DNA of 64,000 bases, from the NCBI RefSeq assembly GCF_001306915.1, contig NZ_LJTC01000015.1:627-64626 (forward strand). The letters are read 5' to 3'. The DNA comes from Pseudoalteromonas lipolytica (GTDB taxonomy: Bacteria > Pseudomonadota > Gammaproteobacteria > Enterobacterales > Alteromonadaceae). The notes below the pieces were generated by a model. It did no database searches and had not been told where the DNA came from. It saw only the letters and a program-made list of their open reading frames with translations. Within the stretch, counting starts at the first letter, position 1. Each line of letters starts with the position of its first letter. Both the position numbers and the translations under genes were made by a program. Below, one piece after another: positions 55,601 to 63,881 of this stretch.

Positions 55601-56437
55601 GCAAAAAATGCATGGACGAATGTCGTTATGCCAAACTACCAAATTCAAAGCGCAGGCGCTTATTTTGATGGTCCACGTGCAATGACTGAAGGTGCTGAGC
55701 AAAGTACCACTTGGTTTAAAGGTCCACGTGCTGGTAGCTTAGGCAGCAGTGGCTCGGCGATTATTAGCCGCGATACCAATGTTCTTTACTTTAACCTTGC
55801 TTCGTTTGGCGATGCCGCAAACCATGATGGTATTTTTGGCTTTATGGGTAGCTCAGCCTTTGGTTTAAAAGTAAATGGTGAGCCAGCATCTCCGTATCAA
55901 GGTACGTTAACACTTGAGCCGGGCTCTCATCAAATTACCTTAGAAATGCGTTCTTATGCCCGTGGTGTTGGTGAGCGCTCTCCAATAAATGATAAGCTAG
56001 GTTCTCTTTACCAAGGTTTCTATACAGTTACCGCTGACGAGCAGCAACAAGGTGTTCAGCCAATTTTAGTGCCTATGGTTGATTTACCGGTTGATATTAA
56101 CAACAGCATGAAAGCAGGTGAAGCCGCTCAAGTTAAGTTAACGGGTTTACTAGACGGTGTAGGTGAAGTGGCGCTGGCAGATGTACAGTTCCAATTTGCA
56201 TACGGCCAAGAATGTACGATTGCTAACGTGCCTGCTTATATCTATTGCCCTGTATCAACGAAGTTCTCAAGCGAAAACTGGTTAGATGCACAAGTTGAAC
56301 ACATTGACGGTGAATGGGTAGCTACGATCCCTAATACTGGAAACGTTGGTGACTTTGTCCATATTCGTACGATTGTTTCTGATTATGGTTCAAGCCAAGC
56401 TGAGCAAATTACCATGCGAGCTTACATGTTAGATTAA
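52658..56437 (+). CDS. Secreted S8 family serine peptidase (subtilase) with PA insertion
   Basis: A 1259-residue exported protease. Signal peptide (~1-28, ending PATAEE), N-terminal prodomain-like region (~30-200), then a peptidase domain with catalytic Asp230 (VAVLDSGYDIEHPDL), His263 (NGHGTHTASTVAG), oxyanion Asn358 (FVISAGNSF) and Ser432 (YSGTSMAAPHVAGG), all intact. A PA-like domain follows much later, near 800-890 (GDAGYSTDWSQFELDGKIAL, AMKHGASGVIFYR, VPVIGISTEQGEALM), and beta-sandwich C-terminal domains after that. The propeptide TLITGDKVSAVVNKDGKLGG is reminiscent of large actinobacterial subtilases. It degrades extracellular protein for nutrition; specificity unknown. AGGA precedes the ATG. 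Confidence 0.93.
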   Translation: MKPFPRLGRLKATYLAMLGLSIAQPATAEESFVTQQSKADALTFTLITGDKVSAVVNKDGKLGGIRLVNADGSDTFTSIFKRGNNTYVVPNHAQALIDSNTIDLELFNINKLYESGYDDASTDALPVIVEYRDGTLAGPAVPATLAGMSLTGEIELIDSAAFSISKDKAAQTWQTLVAQADVEGLWLDAVVHAHKVTQSETLTPTVPLTGAYGESAINYNGAGIKVAVLDSGYDIEHPDLQGRVIASRDFTYSSNGVDDLNGHGTHTASTVAGNGHESEGKWVGVAPAADLIIGKVLGNTGGGSTYGILNGMQWAVLSEHADIVNMSLGGTATTCSGPLVEMVEALSDKALFVISAGNSFTRETIGSPGCAPSALTVGAIDRDGNTASFSSRGPSPDGHSAKPDIASQGVSVVAAASGGLGDTAYRVYSGTSMAAPHVAGGAAIVMQARQDLTPKEIKDVLTSSVFSGDSHVLEQGAGAMNINRAIDQAIVAPANRELGYFDSATNNEFTETQITLTNTSDESIKLKLKLDLIGEDGKTQLPGTLAGLEVKSVTIPAKGVAQVPMWIDPSVALNNSAYGAITGRITGTTVGNTDQQVTVPVSFWIDQPHVNLTVNLTDRWGNQAGSPSKLYLINEEDDWGSLVRLTGGKANIDVPAGYYTLIANIMTYDNPQTSSGLVESAAQMAVLNRKIDGKTEINFDARNAQPVTFKADQPLDPQGYSFGFTYAIDDQEVAKLAAIEMAPDYVNDMYAWSQGHDDRFRSFITTRAVAPETTVTMQNGVELDYIKQGLALSFHGEGSAEVVPVGDAGYSTDWSQFELDGKIALIANPNYLTSYMVGNAMKHGASGVIFYRPDRGGRYKGAITGTPKVPVIGISTEQGEALMAEIEAGNNIVSWSGIAAERSPYAYSINHIVDGRIQSGQINIAEHKMHKISASYHSQNDERPAWTDVMAMTNSTGEFYSTGSSQLIMLPHQRDEYFTASAKNAWTNVVMPNYQIQSAGAYFDGPRAMTEGAEQSTTWFKGPRAGSLGSSGSAIISRDTNVLYFNLASFGDAANHDGIFGFMGSSAFGLKVNGEPASPYQGTLTLEPGSHQITLEMRSYARGVGERSPINDKLGSLYQGFYTVTADEQQQGVQPILVPMVDLPVDINNSMKAGEAAQVKLTGLLDGVGEVALADVQFQFAYGQECTIANVPAYIYCPVSTKFSSENWLDAQVEHIDGEWVATIPNTGNVGDFVHIRTIVSDYGSSQAEQITMRAYMLD

Positions 56438-56456
56438 TTAGTTAGCGCTAATCAGC

Positions 56457-56481
56457 AAAGCCGCCTTCGGGTGGCTTTTTT
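56457..56481 (+). terminator. Terminator of the subtilase gene
   Basis: AAAGCCGCC and GGTGGCTTT pair (one G-T) around a TTCG-type loop, followed by T residues. Confidence 0.88.
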
Positions 56482-56506
56482 CATGTAAAAACAACATGAT
56501 CAAGTA

Positions 56507-56782
56507 TTAAGAATCTAAATGCTCGTACTGACCTCGATACACTTCAAAAGTCTTCACAACGGTGTGTTGCTCTTTACTTAGGTTATCAAACCAGGTATCG
56601 AAACGCTCATCATCATCTTGTTCACTTAACGCTAAATACTGGGCCAATAATTCAATAATATCGTTGTGAGTACACGACAAGGTGTCTACATGATTAGCTA
56701 AAACAGAATGGTCTTTATCGCGAAGCGTGTTCATTACATTTTGATCTAGTTCTTCACGGCTAGTTTTATCATTCACTTCCAT
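56507..56782 (-). CDS. Small acidic hypothetical protein
   Basis: A 91-residue acidic helical protein (MEVNDKTSREELDQNVMNTL, IIELLAQYLALSEQDDDER, FDTWFDNLSKEQHTVVKTFE). No family recognised. The frame could begin 21 bases earlier, but AGAGGG stands four to ten bases before the chosen ATG. It is transcribed away from the L31B/L36B genes, so the two share a 200-base promoter region. Confidence 0.7.
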   Translation of the reverse strand: MEVNDKTSREELDQNVMNTLRDKDHSVLANHVDTLSCTHNDIIELLAQYLALSEQDDDERFDTWFDNLSKEQHTVVKTFEVYRGQYEHLDS

Positions 56783-56956
56783 ATCCCTCTTAAAAATAAG
56801 CACGCATACCTAGTTATAACAGCCTTATCGACAATATCCAGCTTTTTAAATCTAACTGCTTATTGATTGTTCAGCTTGTACAAATTTAAGACAATGCGAT
56901 ATAAATAAGAATCATTTTTATCTTGATCTAAATAGTCAACCACCCTATAATCGCTA

Positions 56957-56970
56957 CATTATCACATAAC
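56957..56970 (+). promoter_or_regulatory. Possible Zur-type operator upstream of rpmE2
   Basis: CATTATCACATAAC reads on the other strand as GTTATGTGATAATG, a rough match to the TGTTAT-N3-ATAACA core of gammaproteobacterial Zur sites, 14-27 bases before the L31B ATG. Only about ten of fourteen core positions match, so it rests mainly on knowledge that these genes are zinc-regulated elsewhere. Confidence 0.35.
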
Positions 56971-56983
56971 AAATAGGTGCATT

Positions 56984-57235
56984 ATGAAGCCAAATATCCA
57001 CCCTGATTATCAGCAAGTCGCTTTTCATGATACAGCGGCAGACAGCTATTTTATTATTGGTTCGACAATTAAAACTACACGTACGATCGAACTTAAAGGC
57101 AAAACTTATCCTTATGTACCAATTGACGTATCAAGCGATTCGCACCCGTTCTATACCGGTAAACAAAAAGCCGTTGCGAGCGATGGCCGTGTTGCAGCGT
57201 TTAATCGTCGTTTCAAAAACTTGGCGAGCAAATAG
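56984..57235 (+). CDS. rpmE2: 50S ribosomal protein L31 type B (zinc-free)
   Basis: An 83-residue type B L31: [51 protein letters not shown] and [10 protein letters not shown]. It has no cysteine at all, so it lacks the zinc site of the standard L31. Bacteria use this form under zinc limitation to replace the zinc protein and free zinc. AGGTG precedes the ATG. It is followed 18 bases later by the L36B gene. Confidence 0.95.
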   Translation: MKPNIHPDYQQVAFHDTAADSYFIIGSTIKTTRTIELKGKTYPYVPIDVSSDSHPFYTGKQKAVASDGRVAAFNRRFKNLASK

Positions 57236-57253
57236 TTGCTTTAAGGAAAGAAC

Positions 57254-57391
57254 ATGAAAGTATTAAGTTCATTAAAAAGCGCTAAGAACCGCCCGGGCTG
57301 CCAAATCGTAAAACGTAAAGGTCGTGTCTATGTTATTAATAAAGACAACCCGCGTTTTAAAGCAGTTCAAGGTAAAAAGAAAAAGCGTTAA
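57254..57391 (+). CDS. rpmJ: 50S ribosomal protein L36 type B (zinc-free)
   Basis: A 45-residue frame, [20 protein letters not shown] then [20 protein letters not shown] and KKKKR. It has only one Cys, lacking the C-x2-C...C...H zinc ribbon of standard L36, so it is the YkgO-like paralogue. AAGGAA precedes the ATG and a terminator follows the stop directly. Cotranscribed with L31B; together they form the zinc-sparing ribosomal pair. Confidence 0.95.
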   Translation: MKVLSSLKSAKNRPGCQIVKRKGRVYVINKDNPRFKAVQGKKKKR

Positions 57392-57417
57392 AAAAGGTGC
57401 CTCGGCACCTTTTTTTA
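57390..57417 (+). terminator. Terminator of the L31B-L36B unit
   Basis: AAAAAGGTGCC pairs with GGCACCTTTTT through GGTGC/GCACC and flanking A/T, with seven T; the stop codon of L36B overlaps its foot. Confidence 0.92.
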
Positions 57418-57442
57418 ATTAAAGTAAATCTAACTCAATAGC

Positions 57443-57829
57443 TTAGTTGCCAAATAACAACTCCCAAAAGCCTGGCGGCTCATGTAGCTCATGGTATTTT
57501 TTACGTAACTCATCAATAGATTTAAGCGGCGCTTTTGCAGCTTCAAGGCCACGAGTCGTTGCAAGTTGCTTCGCTTGCTTTGCTTGATTTATGACTTTAT
57601 CAAGCCCTTCTAGAGACGCTGTTTTATGCTGTTTAAAATCAGCTGTTTTAGCTGTCTCTAACAACACAATAAACTCATCAATAGCGGCATTAAAGGTAGC
57701 TAAATCAGTAGCCCGTACGGAGTTTTTATAAGCAAGCCCCATATTTTTCATATTGGCCTCAAGATCAATATCAGAGGCTACACTCACACTCGAAAAAACG
57801 ATTAAAATACTAATAATAATGGCTTTCAT
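57443..57829 (-). CDS. Cytochrome b562 family protein
   Basis: A 128-residue exported four-helix protein. After a signal peptide (to about residue 19) the mature chain begins SDIDLEANMKNMGLAYKN, matching ADLEDNM of E. coli cytochrome b562, with Met27 as heme ligand, and ends LRKKYHELHEPPGFWELLFG, where the first His corresponds to the second heme ligand. The rest is helical with KQAKQLATTRGLEAAKAPLK. It may carry electrons or act as a small heme-binding sensor in the periplasm. Stand-alone gene. Confidence 0.83.
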   Translation of the reverse strand: MKAIIISILIVFSSVSVASDIDLEANMKNMGLAYKNSVRATDLATFNAAIDEFIVLLETAKTADFKQHKTASLEGLDKVINQAKQAKQLATTRGLEAAKAPLKSIDELRKKYHELHEPPGFWELLFGN

Positions 57830-57949
57830 ACACCCTCAACCAAATGCTATTTATGGACCATTATAAAGCGAAACAAATAATAAACCCAATCTCAAACCTA
57901 CCAATTCGCGCTATACTTCACCATAACAACCTTTTAACCTAATCAGATT

Positions 57950-58993
57950 ATGCCAAGAACAGTATTTTTCATTATTTGCCTATTTTACTTACCAAGTGTT
58001 TTTGCCAAACAAAGTATTATTTTTATAAACCCTGGCTATGAAAATACGAATGTCACAGGCCCATTTTGGTTTGAAGTGTCTCAGTTGATGCGTGATGCTG
58101 CCAAAGACTTTGATCTCGATTTAACGATTCATTATGCCAATCGAAATCATATTGAAATGAAGTCATTAGTAGCTAAGGCGATTGAAGCAAAGCCTGATAT
58201 GCTGATTTTAGTTGACGAAAAAAGCGTGCTCACCCAACAACTTTTAAGCTTAAATAGCACCTCTACACCTATTTATTTTCTACTTAACCGCCCATCAGAA
58301 TTAGAACTAAAACGTTTGATTGATCATGGCATTAAAATCGCAGGTAGTGTGGAACCCGACAACAAACAAGCAGGGCAATTACTCGCAGATAAACTGATTG
58401 AAAAAGCTCAGTACGCGGCCAATTTTCTCGCTATAAATGGTGATTACACCACCCATGCAGCACTTGATAGAGAAGAAGGTTTAGAGCAAAGTGTTCAAAC
58501 GCATGAGAATGCTAATATCACCGCAAAAACGGTTGCCAACTGGTCAGCAACACAAGCGTATCGCCTTAGTCTTGGCTACTTTAGCCATCAATCAAACATG
58601 AATATTGTCTGGGCTGCCAACGATGCTATGGCATTAGGAGCAATTACTGCGCTTGATGAGTTAAACAAACGCAAAGATGTATTAGTTGGAGCAATAAATT
58701 GGCCGCTCAGAGCCGTATCAGAGAAGATAGACGTCACTATCGGCGGCCATGTTACGTTGGGGGCGTTTGCTTTGGTAAATATTTATGATTTATTGAATAA
58801 ACACGAAACCGCACCTATGCATCATGAAGTGGCAATTTTCAGCCAACATAACGAACAAACACTCAAGCTTGTTGAACAAATTCACAGTGATAACTTAGCA
58901 ATTAACTTTCGCGTTTTCAGTAAATCAAATGAAAATCCCCTTCCCTTCAGTGTTGAATCACTTCTGTTAGAAGCAACCAAAAGCGCACTGTAA
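57950..58993 (+). CDS. Periplasmic sugar-binding-type protein (RbsB/LacI-like), orphan
   Basis: A 347-residue exported protein with signal peptide (MPRTVFFIICLFYLPSVFAK). Two-lobed periplasmic-binding pattern: IIFINPGYENTNVTGPFWFE, KAIEAKPDMLILVDEKSV, IKIAGSVEPDNKQAGQLLAD, LAINGDYTTHAALDREEGL, NIVWAANDAMALGAITAL and VLVGAINWPLRAVSE. No permease or ATPase gene is adjacent; such orphans often feed a sensor kinase or chemoreceptor. It converges on the glucosylglycerate module with only 12 bases between, so a link to that sugar is possible but unproven. Confidence 0.82.
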   Translation: MPRTVFFIICLFYLPSVFAKQSIIFINPGYENTNVTGPFWFEVSQLMRDAAKDFDLDLTIHYANRNHIEMKSLVAKAIEAKPDMLILVDEKSVLTQQLLSLNSTSTPIYFLLNRPSELELKRLIDHGIKIAGSVEPDNKQAGQLLADKLIEKAQYAANFLAINGDYTTHAALDREEGLEQSVQTHENANITAKTVANWSATQAYRLSLGYFSHQSNMNIVWAANDAMALGAITALDELNKRKDVLVGAINWPLRAVSEKIDVTIGGHVTLGAFALVNIYDLLNKHETAPMHHEVAIFSQHNEQTLKLVEQIHSDNLAINFRVFSKSNENPLPFSVESLLLEATKSAL

Positions 58994-59005
58994 AGGGCGT
59001 TTACA

Positions 59006-60775
59006 TTACTTATTACTGAGCCATACAGCTTGATATGGCGTTAGCGACATTGTTTTTGTCTGCTCGGTAATTTGCTCACCGCTAATTAAATCTCGCCATT
59101 GCTCGGTACCAATCAAATTTAAGTCGGCAAGCGTAAGCGTTTGCGGCTCGTCACTAATGTTATAAACACAAAACATACTTTGCGAACGATTGATGCTTTG
59201 TCGCCAAAAACCAAAGAGCCCTTCGCTTAAATGTAACGTATATTGCGTCGCATTGGGGTGAAATGCACTTTGCGCCTTTCGAATAGCCATTAGGCTTTTC
59301 ATCGCTTTAAACACAGTACGATGATGGGCATTTTCGTTACTTAACTTGGCCAGTAAATCTGACTCTTGCCAGCGGTGACGATTAATCGCTCGGTTATGTT
59401 GGCTATTTTCAAAGCGTTCATAATCATTGGTAGTACCGAGTAAGCTATGAATATACAAACCTGGAATACCTTCAAGCGCAAACATAATGGCATGCGCACA
59501 TAAAAATCGTGTAACACCCCATTTATCTGGGCCTTTATGGGTACCTTGCAACGCATCAAATAAGGCAATGTTTAACTCATAAGGGGTATTGGTGCCATCT
59601 GGGGCGGTACGTAATGAAACTTTACCGCCATATTTCGCAGTCGTATTCACCATTTCGGCAATTTCACTTTGCTCTAACAAGCCTTCAACGGGGCGCAGGC
59701 CAATACCATCATGTGAAGCTATAAAGTTAAAGTATGCCGTCCCTTCTTGAGGAGGTGGCATACTCATCATCCAGTGTTTTAATGCGGTACTGTCGCCACT
59801 GAGTAAGGTATGTAATAACAGCGGTGGTAATGAAAAGTTGTAAATACAATGCGCTTCGTTGGCATTACCAAAGTACGATAGGTTTTCGCGGTTCGGGATA
59901 TTAGTTTCTGTGATAATAATCACATTAGGCTCAAAATGCTCAATAAGGGTGCGAAGCAGCCTGATCACTTCGTGTGTCTCAGGCAGGTTAATGCAGCGGG
60001 TATTGAGTTTTTTCCATAAAAAAGCCACCGCATCAAGGCGGAATATACGTACACCGTTATCTAAATAATGACGAATAATGCTGACAAATTCATTAAGCAC
60101 ATCTGGGTTAGCAAAATCAAAGTCAACTTGGTCGTGACTAAAGGTACACCACACATGCTGCAAACCATCTTTTGTTTCAACCGCTTGTAAAAGGGGCGAT
60201 GTTCGCGGGCGAACAACTTGTACAAGATCGTCACTTGGGCTTGCCGTTTTAAAATACCCTTTTCCCGGCACTTTACCCTGAATAAAGTTTTCAAACCAAA
60301 CGCTGCGGCTAGAGCAATGGTTGATCACCAAATCTGCCATCAACCTAACATCCGCTGAAATATCACGGATATGTTGCCAACTACCTAACGCTTCATTCAC
60401 TTGCACATAATTCATTACCGCGAAGCCTTCATCTGAGCTATATGGGTAAAACGGCAAGATGTGCAGTGCATTAAGTTCAGGTAAGCATTGGTTTTTTACA
60501 AAGCGATGTAACGTTTGCAAAGGTGGTTCTTCGGGCTTGGCAACGGCTTCATCCGTATTAGCATGACGAATAATCGAATCACCGTAGGCGATTAAAATCA
60601 TATCTTGCTCATCCCAACGGTTTTTATGCGGCGTTGGGTCTCGAACAGGATCATCACCTAACATGGTACTAATTAGTCTGTCTGCGAGTTGTTCAAGCGT
60701 TGTTGATAGCTCAACCTCGCTGTAGATGCAGGTTAAATGCTGAATAACCCTTTGTTGCAAAAGCTCTAAAGTCAC
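59006..60775 (-). CDS. GH13_18 sucrose-phosphorylase-type enzyme, probable glucosylglycerate phosphorylase
   Basis: A 589-residue GH13 alpha-glucosyl phosphorylase. Catalytic nucleophile Asp248 ([10 protein letters not shown]), acid/base Glu290 ([11 protein letters not shown]) and stabiliser Asp356 ([12 protein letters not shown]) are all visible. In this subfamily, enzymes next to glucosylglycerate genes cleave glucosylglycerate with phosphate to glucose-1-phosphate and glycerate. Here it follows a GT81-type synthase by 12 bases and a glycerate-kinase fusion, so glucosylglycerate is preferred over sucrose. It starts at GTG with GGGGAAGG upstream. Enzymatic proof lies outside the sequence. 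Confidence 0.84.
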   Translation of the reverse strand: MTLELLQQRVIQHLTCIYSEVELSTTLEQLADRLISTMLGDDPVRDPTPHKNRWDEQDMILIAYGDSIIRHANTDEAVAKPEEPPLQTLHRFVKNQCLPELNALHILPFYPYSSDEGFAVMNYVQVNEALGSWQHIRDISADVRLMADLVINHCSSRSVWFENFIQGKVPGKGYFKTASPSDDLVQVVRPRTSPLLQAVETKDGLQHVWCTFSHDQVDFDFANPDVLNEFVSIIRHYLDNGVRIFRLDAVAFLWKKLNTRCINLPETHEVIRLLRTLIEHFEPNVIIITETNIPNRENLSYFGNANEAHCIYNFSLPPLLLHTLLSGDSTALKHWMMSMPPPQEGTAYFNFIASHDGIGLRPVEGLLEQSEIAEMVNTTAKYGGKVSLRTAPDGTNTPYELNIALFDALQGTHKGPDKWGVTRFLCAHAIMFALEGIPGLYIHSLLGTTNDYERFENSQHNRAINRHRWQESDLLAKLSNENAHHRTVFKAMKSLMAIRKAQSAFHPNATQYTLHLSEGLFGFWRQSINRSQSMFCVYNISDEPQTLTLADLNLIGTEQWRDLISGEQITEQTKTMSLTPYQAVWLSNK

Positions 60776-60787
60776 GTGCCTTCCCCG

Positions 60788-62008
60788 TTAAATATATTCT
60801 TTGTTATCAAGCTCTACGGCTTCTTCTAAACGAGCAAACACCTCCGGCATTGCCGAAGCTACTCGGTTCCAACTCGGCACAAAGGGTGCTTCCATTGGAT
60901 TTTCTAAAAAGTGCTGACCCGCATTCATAATATTTTGAGCAAACATTTCAACGGCTTTTTCTTCGTGGTGAATATCAAGTGTTAAGCCATTCATTAACGC
61001 ATCGTTGTGATAGGTTTCAATAAAATCGAGTGCAATTCGGTAATAGGTTGCCTTTAATGAACGAATCGTTTCTGTCGTAAAGGTAACGCCTTGGGTAGCG
61101 AGCTTTCTGAATAAAGCTTTGGTGATATCAATCGACATTTTCGACAAGCCCGCCGCTTGGTTTTCTAGCGATAAGTCTTGGTGTTTGTGATCATAGTTAT
61201 CAGCAATATCGACCTGACATAAACGGTTATGCGAGTAATTGCGATACATCTCTGATAACACGCCAATTTCTAAGCCCCAGTCACTTGGAATACGAATATC
61301 GTTAAGTACATCGCGACGGAATGAAAACTCACCCGCTAACGGGTAACGAAAAGAATCCATATATTCTAAGTAATCGTTGCTGCCTAAAATGGTTTTAAAT
61401 GAACGCAATAACGGCGTTACCAGCAATCGTGACACGCGACCATTAATTTTGCCCTCAGCGGTGCGCGGGTAAAACCCTTTACAAAATTCATAGTTAAAAC
61501 GAGGGTGAGCAACGGGGTAAATTAAACGTGCTAATAGCGCTCTGTCGTAAGTCAAAATATCACAGTCATGCAGTGCAATTGACTCTACTTTTGAGGTTGC
61601 CAGCTTATAACCCATGCAATACCAAACATTACGGCCCTTACCTAGCTCTCGTGGCGCAACGCCCAATTTTTGTAGTTCTTTATCTAGCGCTTGTAAACGC
61701 GGGCCATCATTCCAAAGTACCTTATGAGGCTGATCAAGCTCCGCAAAAAACTGCAGTGCAAGACGGTATTGGCTTTCATCAGCGCGATCTAGACCAATTG
61801 TAATTTGCGATAAATAAGGCACATGTTTCAGCTCAGCAATAATATTTTGCAGAGCGGGTCCTTCTAACTCACTGTAAAGCGAGGGTAAAATTAGGCCCAT
61901 TGGGCGTTGTTTTGAAAAGCTCAGTAACTCTTGTTCTAGTTCTTCTACTGGGCGGTCAGCAATATTGTGTAAGGTCGTGATAATGCCATTTTGATAAAAA
62001 TCAGCCAT
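60788..62008 (-). CDS. gpgS: GT81-type glucosyl-3-phosphoglycerate synthase-like glycosyltransferase
   Basis: A 406-residue retaining GT-A transferase. MGLILPSLYSELEGPALQNI, LSQITIGLDRADESQY, GKGRNVWYCMGYKLATSKVE and the metal motif ALHDCDILTYDRAL suit the GpgS family (NDP-glucose + 3-phosphoglycerate to glucosyl-3-phosphoglycerate). EYMDSFRYPLAGEFSFRRDV and DWGLEIGVLSEMYRN are family blocks. The ATG at 62008 has AGGAG upstream; the longer frame is rejected. It overlaps the kinase-phosphatase gene by eight bases, indicating joint expression. A mannosyl analogue is less likely given the GH13_18 partner. Confidence 0.8.
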   Translation of the reverse strand: MADFYQNGIITTLHNIADRPVEELEQELLSFSKQRPMGLILPSLYSELEGPALQNIIAELKHVPYLSQITIGLDRADESQYRLALQFFAELDQPHKVLWNDGPRLQALDKELQKLGVAPRELGKGRNVWYCMGYKLATSKVESIALHDCDILTYDRALLARLIYPVAHPRFNYEFCKGFYPRTAEGKINGRVSRLLVTPLLRSFKTILGSNDYLEYMDSFRYPLAGEFSFRRDVLNDIRIPSDWGLEIGVLSEMYRNYSHNRLCQVDIADNYDHKHQDLSLENQAAGLSKMSIDITKALFRKLATQGVTFTTETIRSLKATYYRIALDFIETYHNDALMNGLTLDIHHEEKAVEMFAQNIMNAGQHFLENPMEAPFVPSWNRVASAMPEVFARLEEAVELDNKEYI

Positions 62009-63743
62009 GAGATTGCTCCTGTTTTGCTGCAAAACGCGCTTTGATGATAGTTAACGCAGAAACTTCTTGAACCCAACCTGCAGGGGCGGGCTTTTCGCTG
62101 AGCTGCCATGCTTTTTGTAATATTTGTGATTGTACTTGGCTGCCAGGGTTATTGATTAAAATAGCGGTGTCGGCCGCTTTTAGCATGGCTACATCGTTTT
62201 GACTGTCGCCAAGCGCTATCACAGTAAATGGATTGCGGTAGGCTTTTTTGAACTGATTTAACAGCCACTTTTGTGCAAGTCCTTTATTGTTACCTTTAGT
62301 TAAATGGATAAAACGGCCGCCAACAAGCACTTCGTAGCCTGCTTGGCTCATTGCATCTATCAAACCTTGCTTTTCTTCATTGCTGCCAGAGAAACAAACC
62401 GGATCTGAATATTGACGCTTTAAAGCCAGTTCACTTTTATCGACGGGTAGTCCTGTTAACTGGGCTATTTCTTGTGCACTAAATTGACTAAATAAGCGTA
62501 CACAATGGCTAAATTGACTGGCATATTGTTTAAGGTCGTCATGCAATTTATCGGTACTTTGCGTCATGGCAAAGCGCCAATAACCTTTATATTCATCACA
62601 GCCAATTGGCTTTACTTTAAAATGGTCTTTCGGGATATAAACAGCCGCACCATTTTCCACAATAAAGGGTTGGTGATGATCCAAACCTTTTTGAATATCA
62701 GTAACTTCAGCAAAGGTTTTGCTGGTATTAAAAACCACATTGACACCGGTATCATTCAACTTTGCCAAAAATGGTTTGATCACTTCACATTCGTAACTGT
62801 CGTGATCGAGCAATGTGCCGTCTAAATCAGTAAAAATAATTGGTTGAGCAATCTGGTCTGCGAGAAGTTCCATCTTGGTGATATCACGCTCAGTATCAAG
62901 CAATAATAACGCATCAACGCTGTGCGCAAGCGTGGCTAAGTTTTCCCGCGTAATACGTTCAAAATGAGAGATAAAACGCTTTAAACTCACTTCGTCAAAC
63001 GTGCCCTGCCCCTGGCCTTTTTTGGCAATTAGTTTATGCTCTTGTTCCAAGCGCCACGCATACACATCTTCAAATGAAGGCGCTTTTAACATAATGGTGT
63101 AATCGGCCATTGCGAATACATGTTGATATTCATTCGCTAAGCAACTATTTACGCAGCGGCGCCAAATACCGTCAGCATCTTCTAGTTGCTCTAATTCATT
63201 TACCGGAGTTTGCAGTTGATAAGGCTGTTGGGGCGTACTGGCTACACACCAGCCTTCAAAAAACACGATATCAATCGGCTTTTGGTTACTAGGCCACTGC
63301 TCTTTTGGCACCGGATCATCAGTTAGCTTATCAAATTGAGGTAATGGCACATCCACTTTACCAGCCAACAAAGCTGATAAGGTTTGTTCCATTAATTGCG
63401 TATCATGTGTACCCGGTACACCACGACTCGCAAACAAAGGATGAACATCTTTAGCAAGCTCATTTCGTGCATCACGACTTAAATAAAAGTCATCGATTGA
63501 TAATGACACGCTATTAAATTCGGTATTGCTATTAACCCAGGTCACTAAGAAGTCAGCGAGGGTCGTTTTACCTGAGCCTTGGCAGCCGTTAATCGCCACC
63601 AGCATAGGTTGGCCGGTCATTTTTGCGCTTAAGATATCGTGCGCGAGGGGTATAAAAAACTGCTCACTTAAGTATTGATACTTGAGTGGTAACTGATGCT
63701 TCGCTAAAAACGGGGTAATATCCACAACATTTGCCTCTTGCAT
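62001..63743 (-). CDS. Bifunctional fusion: D-glycerate kinase-like domain + MPGP/GpgP-type HAD phosphatase
   Basis: A 580-residue fusion. Residues 1-295 match the D-glycerate 3-kinase type of P-loop kinase: Walker A GCQGSGKTT (53-61), SIDDFYLSRDAR (82-93), FASRGVPGTHDTQLM (104-118), LPQFDKLTDDPV and FFEGWCV. Residues ~302-575 are a mannosyl/glucosyl-3-phosphoglycerate phosphatase HAD: DLDGTLLD (catalytic Asp306/308), FNTSKTFAEV, and GDSQNDVAMLKAAD. Thus one protein could return glycerate to 3-phosphoglycerate and also dephosphorylate glucosyl-3-phosphoglycerate. First gene of the three-gene module. The two activities are inferred from motifs and context. Confidence 0.86.
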   Translation of the reverse strand: MQEANVVDITPFLAKHQLPLKYQYLSEQFFIPLAHDILSAKMTGQPMLVAINGCQGSGKTTLADFLVTWVNSNTEFNSVSLSIDDFYLSRDARNELAKDVHPLFASRGVPGTHDTQLMEQTLSALLAGKVDVPLPQFDKLTDDPVPKEQWPSNQKPIDIVFFEGWCVASTPQQPYQLQTPVNELEQLEDADGIWRRCVNSCLANEYQHVFAMADYTIMLKAPSFEDVYAWRLEQEHKLIAKKGQGQGTFDEVSLKRFISHFERITRENLATLAHSVDALLLLDTERDITKMELLADQIAQPIIFTDLDGTLLDHDSYECEVIKPFLAKLNDTGVNVVFNTSKTFAEVTDIQKGLDHHQPFIVENGAAVYIPKDHFKVKPIGCDEYKGYWRFAMTQSTDKLHDDLKQYASQFSHCVRLFSQFSAQEIAQLTGLPVDKSELALKRQYSDPVCFSGSNEEKQGLIDAMSQAGYEVLVGGRFIHLTKGNNKGLAQKWLLNQFKKAYRNPFTVIALGDSQNDVAMLKAADTAILINNPGSQVQSQILQKAWQLSEKPAPAGWVQEVSALTIIKARFAAKQEQSHG

Positions 63744-63823
63744 AATCGCTCCTACCAGTATGACATAGAGATAAATGCAGTTAGTAGACCAGTTTTATAA
63801 TTCCTTAAATTTTAGTTAGTTAC

Positions 63824-63853
63824 AAAAAAAGCGCATATTAAATGCGCTTTTTT
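63824..63853. terminator. Bidirectional hairpin terminator
   Basis: GCGCAT pairs with ATGCGC around ATTAA, with seven A on the left and six T on the right. On the minus strand it lies about 30 bases past the permease stop. Confidence 0.85.
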
Positions 63854-63881
63854 GGTGCAATATTCAAGCTGTTTTTAAGTT

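Noticed and set aside
56901-56919. Fur-box-like sequence AATAAGAATCATTTTTATC between the small hypothetical gene and rpmE2
   Set aside because: Only about 12 of 19 consensus bases match, and AT-rich intergenic DNA gives such matches often; not enough to list as a site.
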